A DNA stretch of 33,738 bases from Acidovorax sp. (GTDB lineage Bacteria > Pseudomonadota > Gammaproteobacteria > Burkholderiales > Burkholderiaceae_C), in contig NZ_JALEGG010000088.1 of NCBI RefSeq assembly GCF_022763525.1, forward strand, positions 1 to 33,738, in the 5' to 3' direction. Position numbers and translations under genes: made by a program. The notes beneath the pieces were generated by a model. That model was not told the DNA's origin. It searched no databases and saw only the letters and a list, made by a program, of their open reading frames with translations. Of the stretch, positions 1 through 8,087 are shown in pieces; the first letter of the stretch is position 1, and the number at the start of each line of letters is the position of its first letter.

Positions 1-576
1 ACCCGCTATCTGGTGCACGAGAGCATCCGTGCCGATTTCGTGGCCGCGTTTGCCAAGTACGCCCAGGGCCTGAAGGTGGGCGACGGCCTCACAGCCGGCA
101 CGCAGATGGGTCCGTTGGCCAACCCGCGCCGCATCACCGCCATGGCCGACCTGATGGCCGACGCCGTGCAGCAGGGCGCCACGCTGGTGACGGGTGGCGA
201 GCGCATCGGCACCGAAGGCAACTTCTTCCAGCCCACGGTGCTGAACGATGTGCCCCTGTCGGCCCGCATCGTCAACGAAGAACCCTTTGGCCCCGTGGCC
301 GCGGTGCGCGGGTTTGAAAAGATTGAAGACGCCATTGCCGAAGCCAACCGCCTGCCGTTTGGCCTGGCTGGCTATGCCTTTACTTCGTCGCTGAAAAATG
401 CCCACCTGCTGGCCCAGCGCCTCGAAGTGGGCATGCTCTGGATCAACCAGGCTGCGGCACCTGCGGCCGAGCTGCCATTTGGCGGTCTCAAGGATTCGGG
501 CTACGGCTCCGAAGGCGGGCCGGAGGCCATCGAGGCACATCTGAATACCCGCCTGGTGTCGATCATGAACGTGTAA
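1..576 (+). CDS. Aldehyde dehydrogenase family protein, C-terminal part (5' truncated by window edge)
   Basis: The reading frame is open from base 1 and ends at TAA 574-576, giving 191 residues of the C-terminal part of an NAD(P)-dependent aldehyde dehydrogenase. Family signatures visible are NEEPFGPV (the conserved glutamate-containing motif after the catalytic cysteine), the [11 protein letters not shown] segment, and the C-terminal [15 protein letters not shown] motif. The catalytic cysteine and the cofactor-binding core lie before the window, so the substrate cannot be read here. The overall style resembles succinate-semialdehyde-type dehydrogenases, but that is only an impression. A strong hairpin terminator follows 63 bp downstream, so the gene probably closes its transcription unit and is separate from the MarR gene that follows. 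Confidence 0.9.
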   Translation, partial: TRYLVHESIRADFVAAFAKYAQGLKVGDGLTAGTQMGPLANPRRITAMADLMADAVQQGATLVTGGERIGTEGNFFQPTVLNDVPLSARIVNEEPFGPVAAVRGFEKIEDAIAEANRLPFGLAGYAFTSSLKNAHLLAQRLEVGMLWINQAAAPAAELPFGGLKDSGYGSEGGPEAIEAHLNTRLVSIMNV

Positions 577-638
577 ACGCCCCGGCCCTGCAAGCCTTGG
601 GCTGCGCGCATGCGGCCCAGGAGCCGCTCGGCACAAAG

Positions 639-688
639 CCTGCGGGCGATCTTCAGGAGCATTCCTGCAGATCGCCGCAGGTTTTTTT
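639..688 (+). terminator. Rho-independent terminator of the aldehyde dehydrogenase gene
   Basis: A 13-14 bp stem (CCTGCGGGCGATCT at 639-652 paired with AGATCGCCGCAGG at 669-681, one bulged base) is followed directly by seven T residues at 682-688. It sits between the dehydrogenase stop codon and the MarR promoter. Confidence 0.85.
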
Positions 689-738
689 CGTTGGGGTCCA
701 CGCGACAAGAAGTGCCAAGGCAGTTGCCAGGAAATTGA

Positions 739-777
739 TTGACGTCGCCAGTTAGATACATATCATGATATATATCT
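739..777 (+). promoter_or_regulatory. Promoter of the marR-GNAT operon with overlapping 24-bp palindromic operator
   Basis: A -35-like TTGACG (739-744) and a -10-like TATCAT (761-766) are separated by 16 bp. Each matches five of six consensus bases. A 24-bp palindrome at 754-777, centred between 765 and 766 with a single mismatched pair, covers the -10 and the expected transcription start. MarR proteins bind such AT-rich palindromes as dimers and commonly repress their own promoter. The position therefore points to autoregulation by the gene starting at 791. Confidence 0.65.
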
Positions 778-790
778 GAGGCAATCAAAC

Positions 791-1333
791 ATGATCGAAG
801 ACGTCGTCAAGGAACTTGGGTTTCTCACGCTCGGCACGCGCTTCAAGCGCATTGGGGAAGCGCTGCAGGCACAAACGCAGGCTTTGCTGACCCAGCACGG
901 CATCGACATGCCTGCGGCGCACTTTCCACTGTTGGCGGCGCTCGATTGGCATGGCGCGCTGAGCGTGGGCGAGTTGAGTCAGGCCGTTGGCGTCAGCCAG
1001 CCGGTGGTCACGCGCTCGTTGAAGGGGCTGGAAGACAGCGGGTTGGTGCAGTCGGAGGGCGCAGAGGGCGACCGGCGAGTGCGCCGGGTGGCGCTCAGCC
1101 CGCACGGGCGCGCGCTGGTGGTGCGTGCACAGCGCGATGTCTGGCCTGTGCTGGAGGCTTCGGTAGCGCAGGTCTGTGCTTCGCTTCAGGGGCCGTTGCT
1201 GCAGCAGTTGGCCGCGCTCGAAGCCGGATTGCACCGCACCTCACTGCTGGAGCGCTCGGCGGCCTCGATCGCCACGCAGCAGGCCCAGCAAAAAAGCCGA
1301 CCTACGTCTCCACGAAAGGAAAAAGCCCGATGA
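791..1333 (+). CDS. MarR family winged-helix transcriptional regulator
   Basis: This is a 180-residue protein of normal MarR length (about 140-180). The winged helix-turn-helix lies at about residues 50-110: LSVGELSQAVGVSQPVVTR is the helix-turn-helix, followed by the basic wing GDRRVRRVALSPHG. These proteins are dimeric repressors, usually released by small aromatic or oxidised ligands. The ligand cannot be inferred here. The ATG at 791 is preceded by GAGG at 778-781. The C-terminal tail after about residue 150 is Gln/Ala/Lys-rich and probably disordered. The stop codon TGA (1331-1333) overlaps the ATG of the acetyltransferase gene (ATGA), so the two are probably translationally coupled. The upstream palindrome is its likely operator. 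Confidence 0.92.
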   Translation: MIEDVVKELGFLTLGTRFKRIGEALQAQTQALLTQHGIDMPAAHFPLLAALDWHGALSVGELSQAVGVSQPVVTRSLKGLEDSGLVQSEGAEGDRRVRRVALSPHGRALVVRAQRDVWPVLEASVAQVCASLQGPLLQQLAALEAGLHRTSLLERSAASIATQQAQQKSRPTSPRKEKAR

Positions 1334-2013
1334 CCACGACCCCTTCCTTCGACCGGCCCGTCTGGGCCTCGCTGACCTCTCAGCCCACCCTGGCGGAGGG
1401 TGGCGACCTGGCCAAGCGCTACCGGCGCGACGTCAATCTGTTCGCTTCGACCCGCGACGATGGCGACGACGCCAGCTTGGCTGCGCTGGCGGCCCTGGTG
1501 GCAGACGGAGAAACGGTCTTTGTCCTGCAGGTGCCACCCATTGCGGTGCCACCGGGTCTCCAGGCACTGCGCCGCGCCCAGGGCGTGCAGATGCTGGCCG
1601 GGCGGCCCGTGGCAGCCGAGCCCGGCACGGACGATGTTGTGGAACTGGGCGAGGCCGACGCTGCAGATATGCTGGCCTTGGCGCAGTTGACCGAACCCGG
1701 CCCTTTCCTCTCACGCACCCACGTGATGGGGCGGTTCGTGGGAGTCCGGCGTGGCGGCGCGCTGGTGGCGATGGCCGGCGAGCGCATGCGGTTTGCGGGT
1801 GGCACCGAAGTCAGCGGTGTGTGCGTTCATCCTGACTACCGGGGACGCGGCTTGGCCCGCCGGCTCTCCTCGGTGGTGGCTCACGCCATCCAGCAGCGCG
1901 GAGACCAGCCATTTCTTCATGCCTGGACCACGAACCAGGCGGCCATTGCCTTGTACGAAAGCCTGGGGTTTGAAATTCGAACCGAAGTGCAGGTCGCCGT
2001 CCTGGGGCGGTGA
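1330..2013 (+). CDS. GNAT family N-acetyltransferase (FR47-like)
   Basis: This is a 227-residue protein. The C-terminal half is a GNAT fold with the acetyl-CoA signature VCVHPDYRGRGLARRL (motif A, RGRGLA) and the motif-B segment TNQAAIALYESLGF followed by a short beta strand. The N-terminal half (about residues 1-110) lacks GNAT motifs and resembles the substrate-side half of FR47-like acetyltransferases. The acceptor substrate is unknown. The start ATG overlaps the marR stop by 4 bp and a purine-rich stretch (GAAAGGAAAAAG) lies just before it. Coupling to a MarR regulator suggests it may acetylate and inactivate the compound that MarR senses, but this is inference. It converges on the porin gene. 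Confidence 0.88.
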   Translation: MTTTPSFDRPVWASLTSQPTLAEGGDLAKRYRRDVNLFASTRDDGDDASLAALAALVADGETVFVLQVPPIAVPPGLQALRRAQGVQMLAGRPVAAEPGTDDVVELGEADAADMLALAQLTEPGPFLSRTHVMGRFVGVRRGGALVAMAGERMRFAGGTEVSGVCVHPDYRGRGLARRLSSVVAHAIQQRGDQPFLHAWTTNQAAIALYESLGFEIRTEVQVAVLGR

Positions 2014-2104
2014 TGATGAAGCCTGCCGGCAAACGGGCGAGTGGGTGAAGGCCGCGGCGGTTGCGCTCCGCTGCAGCGCGTGATTCTTGGGGGTTGCCAG
2101 GCAT

Positions 2105-2139
2105 AAAAAACCCCGCACTTCTTGTGAAAGTGCGGGGGT
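2105..2139 (-). terminator. Rho-independent terminator of the porin gene
   Basis: Read on the minus strand, a perfect 10-bp stem (CCCCGCACTT at 2111-2120 with AAGTGCGGGG at 2128-2137) is followed by six T residues (A2105-2110 on the plus strand). It lies about 60 bp past the porin stop. The plus-strand tail is a poor T-run, so it mainly serves the porin, though it could also help stop the convergent GNAT transcript. Confidence 0.88.
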
Positions 2140-2195
2140 TAAGTAGCTGTTTCTCTGCCCTCCCACCAGTCAGGGCAGCAGCGTGCGTGGGGCCA

Positions 2196-3161
2196 TCAGA
2201 AGTTGTGGCGCACGCCCACGGCGAAGGAGCTGAAGTCGTTGCCCGCAGTGCCCACAGCGTAGCTGGCATTGCGGTTGTTGTTGACGCGGGTGTAGAAGGT
2301 GTAGACCTTGGTGCGCTTGCTCAGGTTGTAGTTGTAGCCCACGGTGTACTGGGTAGCGGCGCTGTCAGCCACGTTGGAGTACTTGCCAGCGCGGCCCACG
2401 TTCAGGTGGAACTCGGATGGGCCCAGGATGTAGGCGCCCGACAGGCGAACGTTGGTGCGGTTGCCGCCGTTGGCGAAGAACACGTTCTTGTCGCGCTGCA
2501 CGTAGGCGCCCATCACGAACGGACCGGTCGAGTACGAGGCACGCACTGCGAACTGGTTCTGGTCGCCCAGCTTGGAGTAGCCAGCGCCCAGGCCCAGTGC
2601 GCCGATTTCGTAGTTGGCAGCCAGGTCGAGGCTGTTTTTGCCACCGGTGCCGTTGGCTTGCTCGTGCAGGGCCACGCCAGCTTCCAGCGTTGCGCCGCCA
2701 AAGCTGGGGGTGCGGTAGGCGATCTTGTTCGCGTCGCGGGCAGGGTAGGCGTACAGCGCATCCGACGACGAACCGGTGTCGTGGTTGTGGTTGCTGATGA
2801 AGTCGGCGGTGGCGTAGTAGGACTCGGACGTGAAGTTGCCCAGGCGCACCATGCCGAAGCCGCCGGAGAGGTTCACTTCGCTTTGGCGACCGAAGAAGGT
2901 GGAGCTGGTGGCGCCGCTGCTGGAGTCAAAACCGGCTTCCAGCTGGAAACCAGCCTTCAGGCCGCCGCCCATGTCTTCCGTGCCTTTGAAGCCGAAGCGG
3001 GAGGAGTTGTTGAACAGGCCGGTCTTGGAGACATTGCCTTCTTTTTGGTGTTCGAACGTAGTGTTAACCCGGCCGTACAGGGTCACGCTGCTTTGGGCGA
3101 ACGCGGCGGAGGTTCCGATCAGGGCCAGCGCAGCCAGGGCGCAACGGTTCATCTTTTTCAT
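2196..3161 (-). CDS. Gram-negative porin (Omp32-like, betaproteobacterial general porin)
   Basis: This is a 321-residue outer-membrane porin, in the usual range for 16-stranded trimeric porins of Comamonadaceae and Burkholderiales. The signal peptide ends at about residue 22 (TSAAFA|QSS) and the mature start SSVTLYGRVN is a hallmark of this family. The protein ends in VGVRHNF, with the terminal phenylalanine recognised by the BAM assembly machinery. The ATG at 3159-3161 is chosen because AAGGAAA precedes it at good spacing. A TTG two codons further upstream falls too close to that site. It allows passive diffusion of small solutes, probably anions by analogy with Omp32. It is monocistronic with its own terminator. 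Confidence 0.93.
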   Translation of the reverse strand: MKKMNRCALAALALIGTSAAFAQSSVTLYGRVNTTFEHQKEGNVSKTGLFNNSSRFGFKGTEDMGGGLKAGFQLEAGFDSSSGATSSTFFGRQSEVNLSGGFGMVRLGNFTSESYYATADFISNHNHDTGSSSDALYAYPARDANKIAYRTPSFGGATLEAGVALHEQANGTGGKNSLDLAANYEIGALGLGAGYSKLGDQNQFAVRASYSTGPFVMGAYVQRDKNVFFANGGNRTNVRLSGAYILGPSEFHLNVGRAGKYSNVADSAATQYTVGYNYNLSKRTKVYTFYTRVNNNRNASYAVGTAGNDFSSFAVGVRHNF

Positions 3162-3585
3162 GGGCAAGGTTTCCTTGAATCAAATTTTGTTTGACGACAA
3201 ATATCACGGGCCAGAACACGCAAGGGTGAGTGTTTGCGGGCCGTCGCTACAAGCAAGTTTGGTGCCTGTGGTGATGTGACTGTTGCACTTTGCAACGGAG
3301 GGGGATGCTAATCGCCGAATTCGATGACCGCCAGAGGGGTAAACACCTTTTGCTCATAGGGGTGTTGGGGCGGTGCAACAAAGGCAGACGCCTCGGTGGG
3401 GCGAAGGCAAGGGCGGCGCCCCTGGGCGTCATGCTGCGGCTAAATCGGTGCACGGTGCCTGCCGAGGCGCACCAATGGGGTACCAACGCGGAACACGGAT
3501 GCGCTCTGAGGGGCCTGCGAAGGTGTTGGGCGCGGCCTCTGCTGCTCCCTGGCGGGAAGGGCGGAGGCAGGTGGTTTTGCCACGC
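3162..3585. other. Gene-free stretch between porin and TonB receptor, with an inverted repeat
   Basis: No convincing gene is present. The stretch holds the porin ribosome-binding site and presumably its promoter, which I could not place with confidence. A perfect inverted repeat, GTTGCA-CTT-TGCAAC (3282-3296), lies about 120 bp upstream of the porin start and could be an operator. I see no clear terminator for the receptor gene that ends at 3586. Confidence 0.4.
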
Positions 3586-5763
3586 TTAGAACCGATAGGT
3601 CGACGTCAGCGTGTAGGTGCGGGCTTGGCCGTAGAAGCAATCCCCGCGCGCCAAGCACTGCGTGATGTGCACCTTGTCCGCCAGGTTGACCACGTTGAAG
3701 GCTACGCGCCAGTCGCCTGCGTCGTACGCCACCATGGCATCGGCGAGCGTGGCGGCCGGGGTGCTGATGGCGGTGGTGCCGCTCCATTGCGAGCCGGTGT
3801 AGCGCACGCCGGCACCCACCGTCCAGCCGCCGCGCCCCTCGCTTGCAAAGCGATGGCTCAGCCAGGCCGAGGCGGTGTGCCTGGGCACGCTGGCCACCGG
3901 AGTGCCCTGGTCGCCTGCATTGCTGCGGCTGATCTTGGCATCGGTGAAGGCGTAGCCCACGGTGAAGTCCCACTGGCGCGCCAGGCTGGCTTGCACCTCG
4001 GTTTCAAAGCCCTTGACCTTGACTTCGCCGATCTGCAGGCTGTTCAGCGGGTTGGTCGGGTCGGTGGTCTTGCGGTTCTTCTCGCGCAGCTGGTAGACGG
4101 CGGCGAAGGCGCTGATGCCCTGGCCAGGCGGCTGCCATTTCACACCGGCCTCCCACTGCTCGCCACGCTGGGGCTTGAAGGGCACGCCGTAGAAGTTGGC
4201 TCCGCCCAGTGGCTGGAAGGATTCGGAGTAGCCCACGTACGGTGCCCAGCCACCGTCCATTTGGTAGGTGACGCCAGCGCGTTTGCTCCAGGCCTTGTCG
4301 TCGGCAGCAGCGGCGGGGCGGCCTTCGGTGTCGCTCTTGGCGTTGTCATGGCGCAGGCCCAGGGTGGCGGTCCAGCGGCCCCACTTGATCTGGTCCTGGG
4401 CGTAGAAGCCCAACTGGCGCTGCTCTACGCTGGGCACGCGTGCCAGGGCCGATGCCGATGGCGCCGTGAAGTTGCCGTACACGGGGTTGTAGACGTCGAT
4501 GGCGGGTGCCACGGCGCGCCAGCTTTGCTGGCCCCAGTGGTTGCGCTGCACATCGAGGCCGCCCAGCACGGTGTGCTCGGCTTCGCCCCAGCGCAGCTTG
4601 CCTTCGACCTGCGTATCGACCAGCAGCATGCGCGCGTTGCCCAACGTCCACGAGGCGTCGCGCAGCACGGTGCGGTTGTCGGCGTTGAACACGGGGCGCG
4701 CGGGGCGGCCCTGGGCGGCATTGGCGGTGAAGCTGGTGTACAGCGTGCGGTAGTCCACGTCGCTCACGCTGCGGCGCAGGTTCTGGCGCACGGTCCAGGT
4801 GCTGTCGATCTGGTGGCTGAACAGGTAACCCCAGGAGGTGCTTTCGGAGTTGTAGCGGTCCCAGCCGGGTTCGCTGATGAAGGTGTTGGTGGTGATCTGC
4901 CCATAGCGGTTGGGCAGCTGCGTGCCCTGCCAGGGGAAGAAGCCGATGAGCGAGCCGCTCTTGTCCTTTTGGTGCGTGAGCTGCAGCGTGAGCGAGGTGG
5001 CGGCGCTGGGCTTCCAGGTGACGGTGGGGGCGATCACCACGCGGTCATCGCGCACGTGATCCACCTGCGTGTCGCTGTCGCGTCCCACGGCCACCATTCG
5101 GTAGAGCCATTCGCCGTCCTGCGTGAGTTTGCCGGTCATGTCGGCGGCGATCTGCTTGCGTGCGTTGCTGCCCAGCTGCACCTGCACTTCGCGCTGCGTT
5201 TCGGCCTGCGGGCGCTTGCTGGTGAGGTTGAGCACACCGCCCACGCTGCCCTGGCCATACAGCACGGACGACGGGCCGCGCAGGAACTCGACACGTTCGA
5301 GCGTGTACGGGTCGGGCCGGGTGTCGTTCCAGTAGCCGATGAAGCGGACCATGCCGTCCAGGTACTGCGTCACGTCGCCGCCGCGGGCCTTGAAGGTATC
5401 TTGGCGGCTGTCGAAGTAGTTCGACACCGCCCCGGCCGTGTACGCCGTCACCTGGCGCAGTGTCTGCACACCCTGGGCCTCCATCTGGTCGCGAGTGATG
5501 ACGCTGATGGCCTGCGGGGTTTCGATGAGCGGGGTGTCGGTCTTGGTGGCGCTCAGGGCGCGCTTGGCCACAAAGCCAGTGACGGGGGCGGTGGGGTTCT
5601 CCTGCTCGGCGCCCGCGCTCACGGTGACCGGGGCGAGGGCTTTTTCTGCCGTGGGGGCGGTTGGGGCAGTGGGTGTGGCCTGCTGCGCATGGGCCGCGCC
5701 GCACAGGGCAAGCAGGGCCGCGTGTGCGATGGCGGTGCGGCAGACGGTGATGCCAGATTGCAT
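3586..5763 (-). CDS. TonB-dependent siderophore receptor (FhuA/FoxA-like)
   Basis: This is a 725-residue outer-membrane receptor. The signal peptide ends at AHA|QQ (about residue 26). An Ala/Pro/Thr-rich linker leads to a TonB-box-like APVTVSA, then the plug (about 60-180) with TPQAISVITRDQM, RVEFLRGPSSVLYGQGS and GGVLNLTSKRP, then a 22-strand-type barrel ending in TSTYRF with terminal Phe. The near-terminal CLARGDCFYG cysteine pair is common in hydroxamate (ferrichrome/ferrioxamine) receptors, so that class is the best guess. The ligand is not proven. The start is the ATG at 5761-5763, preceded by GGAG. It is the last gene of a minus-strand run, 122 bp after the preceding receptor. Its signal peptide is nearly the same as that receptor's although the bodies differ. 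Confidence 0.92.
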   Translation of the reverse strand: MQSGITVCRTAIAHAALLALCGAAHAQQATPTAPTAPTAEKALAPVTVSAGAEQENPTAPVTGFVAKRALSATKTDTPLIETPQAISVITRDQMEAQGVQTLRQVTAYTAGAVSNYFDSRQDTFKARGGDVTQYLDGMVRFIGYWNDTRPDPYTLERVEFLRGPSSVLYGQGSVGGVLNLTSKRPQAETQREVQVQLGSNARKQIAADMTGKLTQDGEWLYRMVAVGRDSDTQVDHVRDDRVVIAPTVTWKPSAATSLTLQLTHQKDKSGSLIGFFPWQGTQLPNRYGQITTNTFISEPGWDRYNSESTSWGYLFSHQIDSTWTVRQNLRRSVSDVDYRTLYTSFTANAAQGRPARPVFNADNRTVLRDASWTLGNARMLLVDTQVEGKLRWGEAEHTVLGGLDVQRNHWGQQSWRAVAPAIDVYNPVYGNFTAPSASALARVPSVEQRQLGFYAQDQIKWGRWTATLGLRHDNAKSDTEGRPAAAADDKAWSKRAGVTYQMDGGWAPYVGYSESFQPLGGANFYGVPFKPQRGEQWEAGVKWQPPGQGISAFAAVYQLREKNRKTTDPTNPLNSLQIGEVKVKGFETEVQASLARQWDFTVGYAFTDAKISRSNAGDQGTPVASVPRHTASAWLSHRFASEGRGGWTVGAGVRYTGSQWSGTTAISTPAATLADAMVAYDAGDWRVAFNVVNLADKVHITQCLARGDCFYGQARTYTLTSTYRF

Positions 5764-5885
5764 GGTGCTGTTTCTCCGAGGGTTGAAAAAAAGGTTCAGG
5801 CCCGCTGGCCAGGCATGGCGTGTCGCGTGCCGGGTTGTGGGTGGGCCGATGGGGCAGCGCGCCGATGTGCCTTGGTCGCCGGTCT

Positions 5886-8024
5886 TCAGAACGTGTAGTC
5901 CAGCGACACCTGCAGGCTGCGAGGCGTGCCCGGCACCACCGCGGCAAAGCCTGCGGCGGTGGTCGATCCGTCCAGGTAGTAGCGGCGATTGGCCACGTTC
6001 TTCAGGTTGGCCTGTATCCGCACGCCACCCGCAAACTGGTAGCCCACGGCCAGGTCCACCACGGTGTAGCCGGGCAGGCGCCATTGGTTGTCGTTGGCGG
6101 TGAACTTGTCGCCCTGGTGCACCAAGCCGCCACCCACCCACAGACCGGGCAGCTGCGGCAGGCGGTACTGCGTCCATAGCGATGCGGCGCGGCGCGTGGC
6201 CAGCCCCACGCGGTGGCCCACGTTGGCACCGGGCGTGGTGTCGGACAGCACCTTGGGGTCGTGGAAGCTCGCATTGGCCGTCACCGTCCAGCCGGGCGTG
6301 ATGCGGCCTTGCAGCTCCAGCTCGATGCCCTGGATGCGCTGGCGTGCGGTGAGCACCGAGTAGCCCGGGTGTGCGGGGTCGTTGGCGGGGGCGTTGGTGA
6401 ACTCCAGGTCAAAGGCGGCCACGGTGGTCATCAGGCGCTGGTCCAGCCATTCCTGCTTCCAGCCCACTTCCAGCTGCTTGCCCTCCGAAGGCGGGGCCGA
6501 CTGCGCACCCCACACCAGCGTGCCAGAGTTGGCCTGGAACGAGCGCGCGTGGCTGGCGTAAACCATGCTGCCCGGGCGCGGCTGCCAGGTCAGTGCGGCG
6601 CTGGGCTGGGTCTTGCTCAGGTCGGTGACGGGCGTGGTGTAGGCGTCCTTGAAGCGGTCATGGCGCAGGCCCAGCAGCAGGCCGAAGTCGCCCAGCGTCA
6701 GTCGGTCCTGCACAAACAGGCCGGTGTTGCGTGCGTCGGTGGACAGGCGGGTCACGCCCGTGGAAGCCACGGGCGGCACCAGGCCCGCGATGGGGTTGTA
6801 GAGGTCGATGGTGCCCAGGTTGCCCCGGGTGACTGCGCCGTAGACGCCTGCATTGGCACGCCAGTCCATGCCCGCCAGCAGCTGGTGCTGCACGACTCCG
6901 GTCTGCAGCTTGGCACGCAGCTCGGCCAGCGCTGTGTCGGCGGTGTATTCCTGCCCCGGCGCCAGCCAGTAGCCGCGCGCCACTCGGCCGTTGGCGACGG
7001 GGCCCATGGGCGAGGGCAGGTTCACGTTGCGGTGGGTTTCGTTGCGCGAGAGGTGCACGCGGCCTTCGATGCCGTTGGCGAAGCGGTGCTGCAGTTCGGT
7101 GGAGTAAAAGCGCAGGCTCCCCTTGGTGTTGAGCCAGCGCTCGCCATAGAACGCGCCCACGGGCAGCACATCGGCGCTGCGTGGGTTCCTGGGGTCGGGC
7201 ACGGCCAGGCCCACGGTCGATACGCCCTCGCTGCTCTGGGTCTCGGCCTGCGCGCGCCAGAGGGTGTCGGGCGTGATCTGCCACTCCAGGCTGCCCGCGA
7301 GGCCCTGTTTGCGCGGGGTGTTGCCGTCCACAAAACTGCCGCCGCGGCTCGCGCCGCCGTCCAGGCGGTAGCGCAGCGTGCCGTCGGCATTGAGCGGGCC
7401 GGTCAGGTCAAATTCGGCGCTGCGCCAGCCATGGCTGCCTGCGCCGATCTTCACGGTGCGCAGCGGCTCGGCAAGGGGCCGCTTGCTCACATAGTTGATG
7501 AGCCCGCCGGGCGCGACCTGGCCAAACTCCAGCGCGGCCGGGCCCTTGATGACTTCCACACGGTCGATGTTGAACAGCGGTGGGTCCAGCAGGTGTGAAA
7601 ACTTGGCGCCGTCGCGCAGGTAGTTGTTGATGTTGTTGGCCCACAGCCCCCGGATGGCGAACTGCGAGTACGAGCCGTAGTACTCGGTGCGTGCCGACAC
7701 GCCCGAGGCGTTGCGCAGCACGTCGCGCTCGGTGGTGGCCATCTGCTGCTCCAGCAGCGCGTTGTCGATCACGCTGACCGAGCGCGGCGTCTCCAGCACG
7801 GACAGGCCCAGGCGCGAACTGCTCTGCGCCCGCCGTGCGGGAGTGGCTGCAGCGTCGGCGGTGGAGTCGACGACATCCACCTGGCGCAGGGAGGGGGCGG
7901 AGCCGGGCGCGTCGCCTTCAGCAGTTTGGGTGGGCGCCGTGCCGCCCTGTGCGAGGGCGGTGCCGCACAGGGCCAGCAGCGCGGCGTGCGCCACCGCCGT
8001 GCGCAGAAAGATTGCTTGAATCAT
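5886..8024 (-). CDS. TonB-dependent siderophore receptor
   Basis: This is a 712-residue receptor. The signal peptide ends at ALA|Q (about residue 25). The plug has LETPRSVSVIDN, a GVSARTEYYG segment, FAIRG, RVEVIKGPAALEFGQVAPGG and INYVSKRP. A beta barrel follows, ending in LQVSLDYTF. These are the features of siderophore receptors (TIGR01783-type). The energising TonB-ExbB-ExbD complex is not encoded in this window. The start at 8024 (MIQAIFLRTA) gives a proper signal peptide; the longer in-frame extension upstream does not. It lies 60 bp after the DUF4198 gene, with a palindromic repeat in that gap, and is probably cotranscribed with its neighbours. The substrate is unknown. Confidence 0.92.
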   Translation of the reverse strand: MIQAIFLRTAVAHAALLALCGTALAQGGTAPTQTAEGDAPGSAPSLRQVDVVDSTADAAATPARRAQSSSRLGLSVLETPRSVSVIDNALLEQQMATTERDVLRNASGVSARTEYYGSYSQFAIRGLWANNINNYLRDGAKFSHLLDPPLFNIDRVEVIKGPAALEFGQVAPGGLINYVSKRPLAEPLRTVKIGAGSHGWRSAEFDLTGPLNADGTLRYRLDGGASRGGSFVDGNTPRKQGLAGSLEWQITPDTLWRAQAETQSSEGVSTVGLAVPDPRNPRSADVLPVGAFYGERWLNTKGSLRFYSTELQHRFANGIEGRVHLSRNETHRNVNLPSPMGPVANGRVARGYWLAPGQEYTADTALAELRAKLQTGVVQHQLLAGMDWRANAGVYGAVTRGNLGTIDLYNPIAGLVPPVASTGVTRLSTDARNTGLFVQDRLTLGDFGLLLGLRHDRFKDAYTTPVTDLSKTQPSAALTWQPRPGSMVYASHARSFQANSGTLVWGAQSAPPSEGKQLEVGWKQEWLDQRLMTTVAAFDLEFTNAPANDPAHPGYSVLTARQRIQGIELELQGRITPGWTVTANASFHDPKVLSDTTPGANVGHRVGLATRRAASLWTQYRLPQLPGLWVGGGLVHQGDKFTANDNQWRLPGYTVVDLAVGYQFAGGVRIQANLKNVANRRYYLDGSTTAAGFAAVVPGTPRSLQVSLDYTF

Positions 8025-8027
8025 GGT

Positions 8028-8087
8028 GCTATTGAAGTGATAGCTATAAGCGCTTGATACACCAGCGATGGATGCCAATTGATCTCA
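8028..8087 (-). repeat. Palindromic intergenic repeat, copy A (degenerate)
   Basis: The plus strand reads GATAGCTATAAGCGCTTG, then a short spacer and CAGCG, then GCCAATT. This matches the GATAGCT-AGCGCTTG ... AAGCGCT-GCC pattern of the copies near 13.1, 20.1 and 22.9 kb but with a decayed right arm. It fills the 60-bp gap between the DUF4198 gene and the next receptor gene, so it would be transcribed within the operon. Confidence 0.55.

Noticed and set aside
2061-3194. 377-codon plus-strand frame opposite the porin
   Set aside because: The porin has a signal peptide, terminal Phe and terminator on the minus strand; the plus frame has none of these.
3373-5898. 841-codon plus-strand open frame opposite the TonB receptor
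   Set aside because: It lies antisense to a clearly recognisable receptor, has low-complexity Ala/Gly/Val/His composition with no domain, and is a shadow produced by high GC at third positions.
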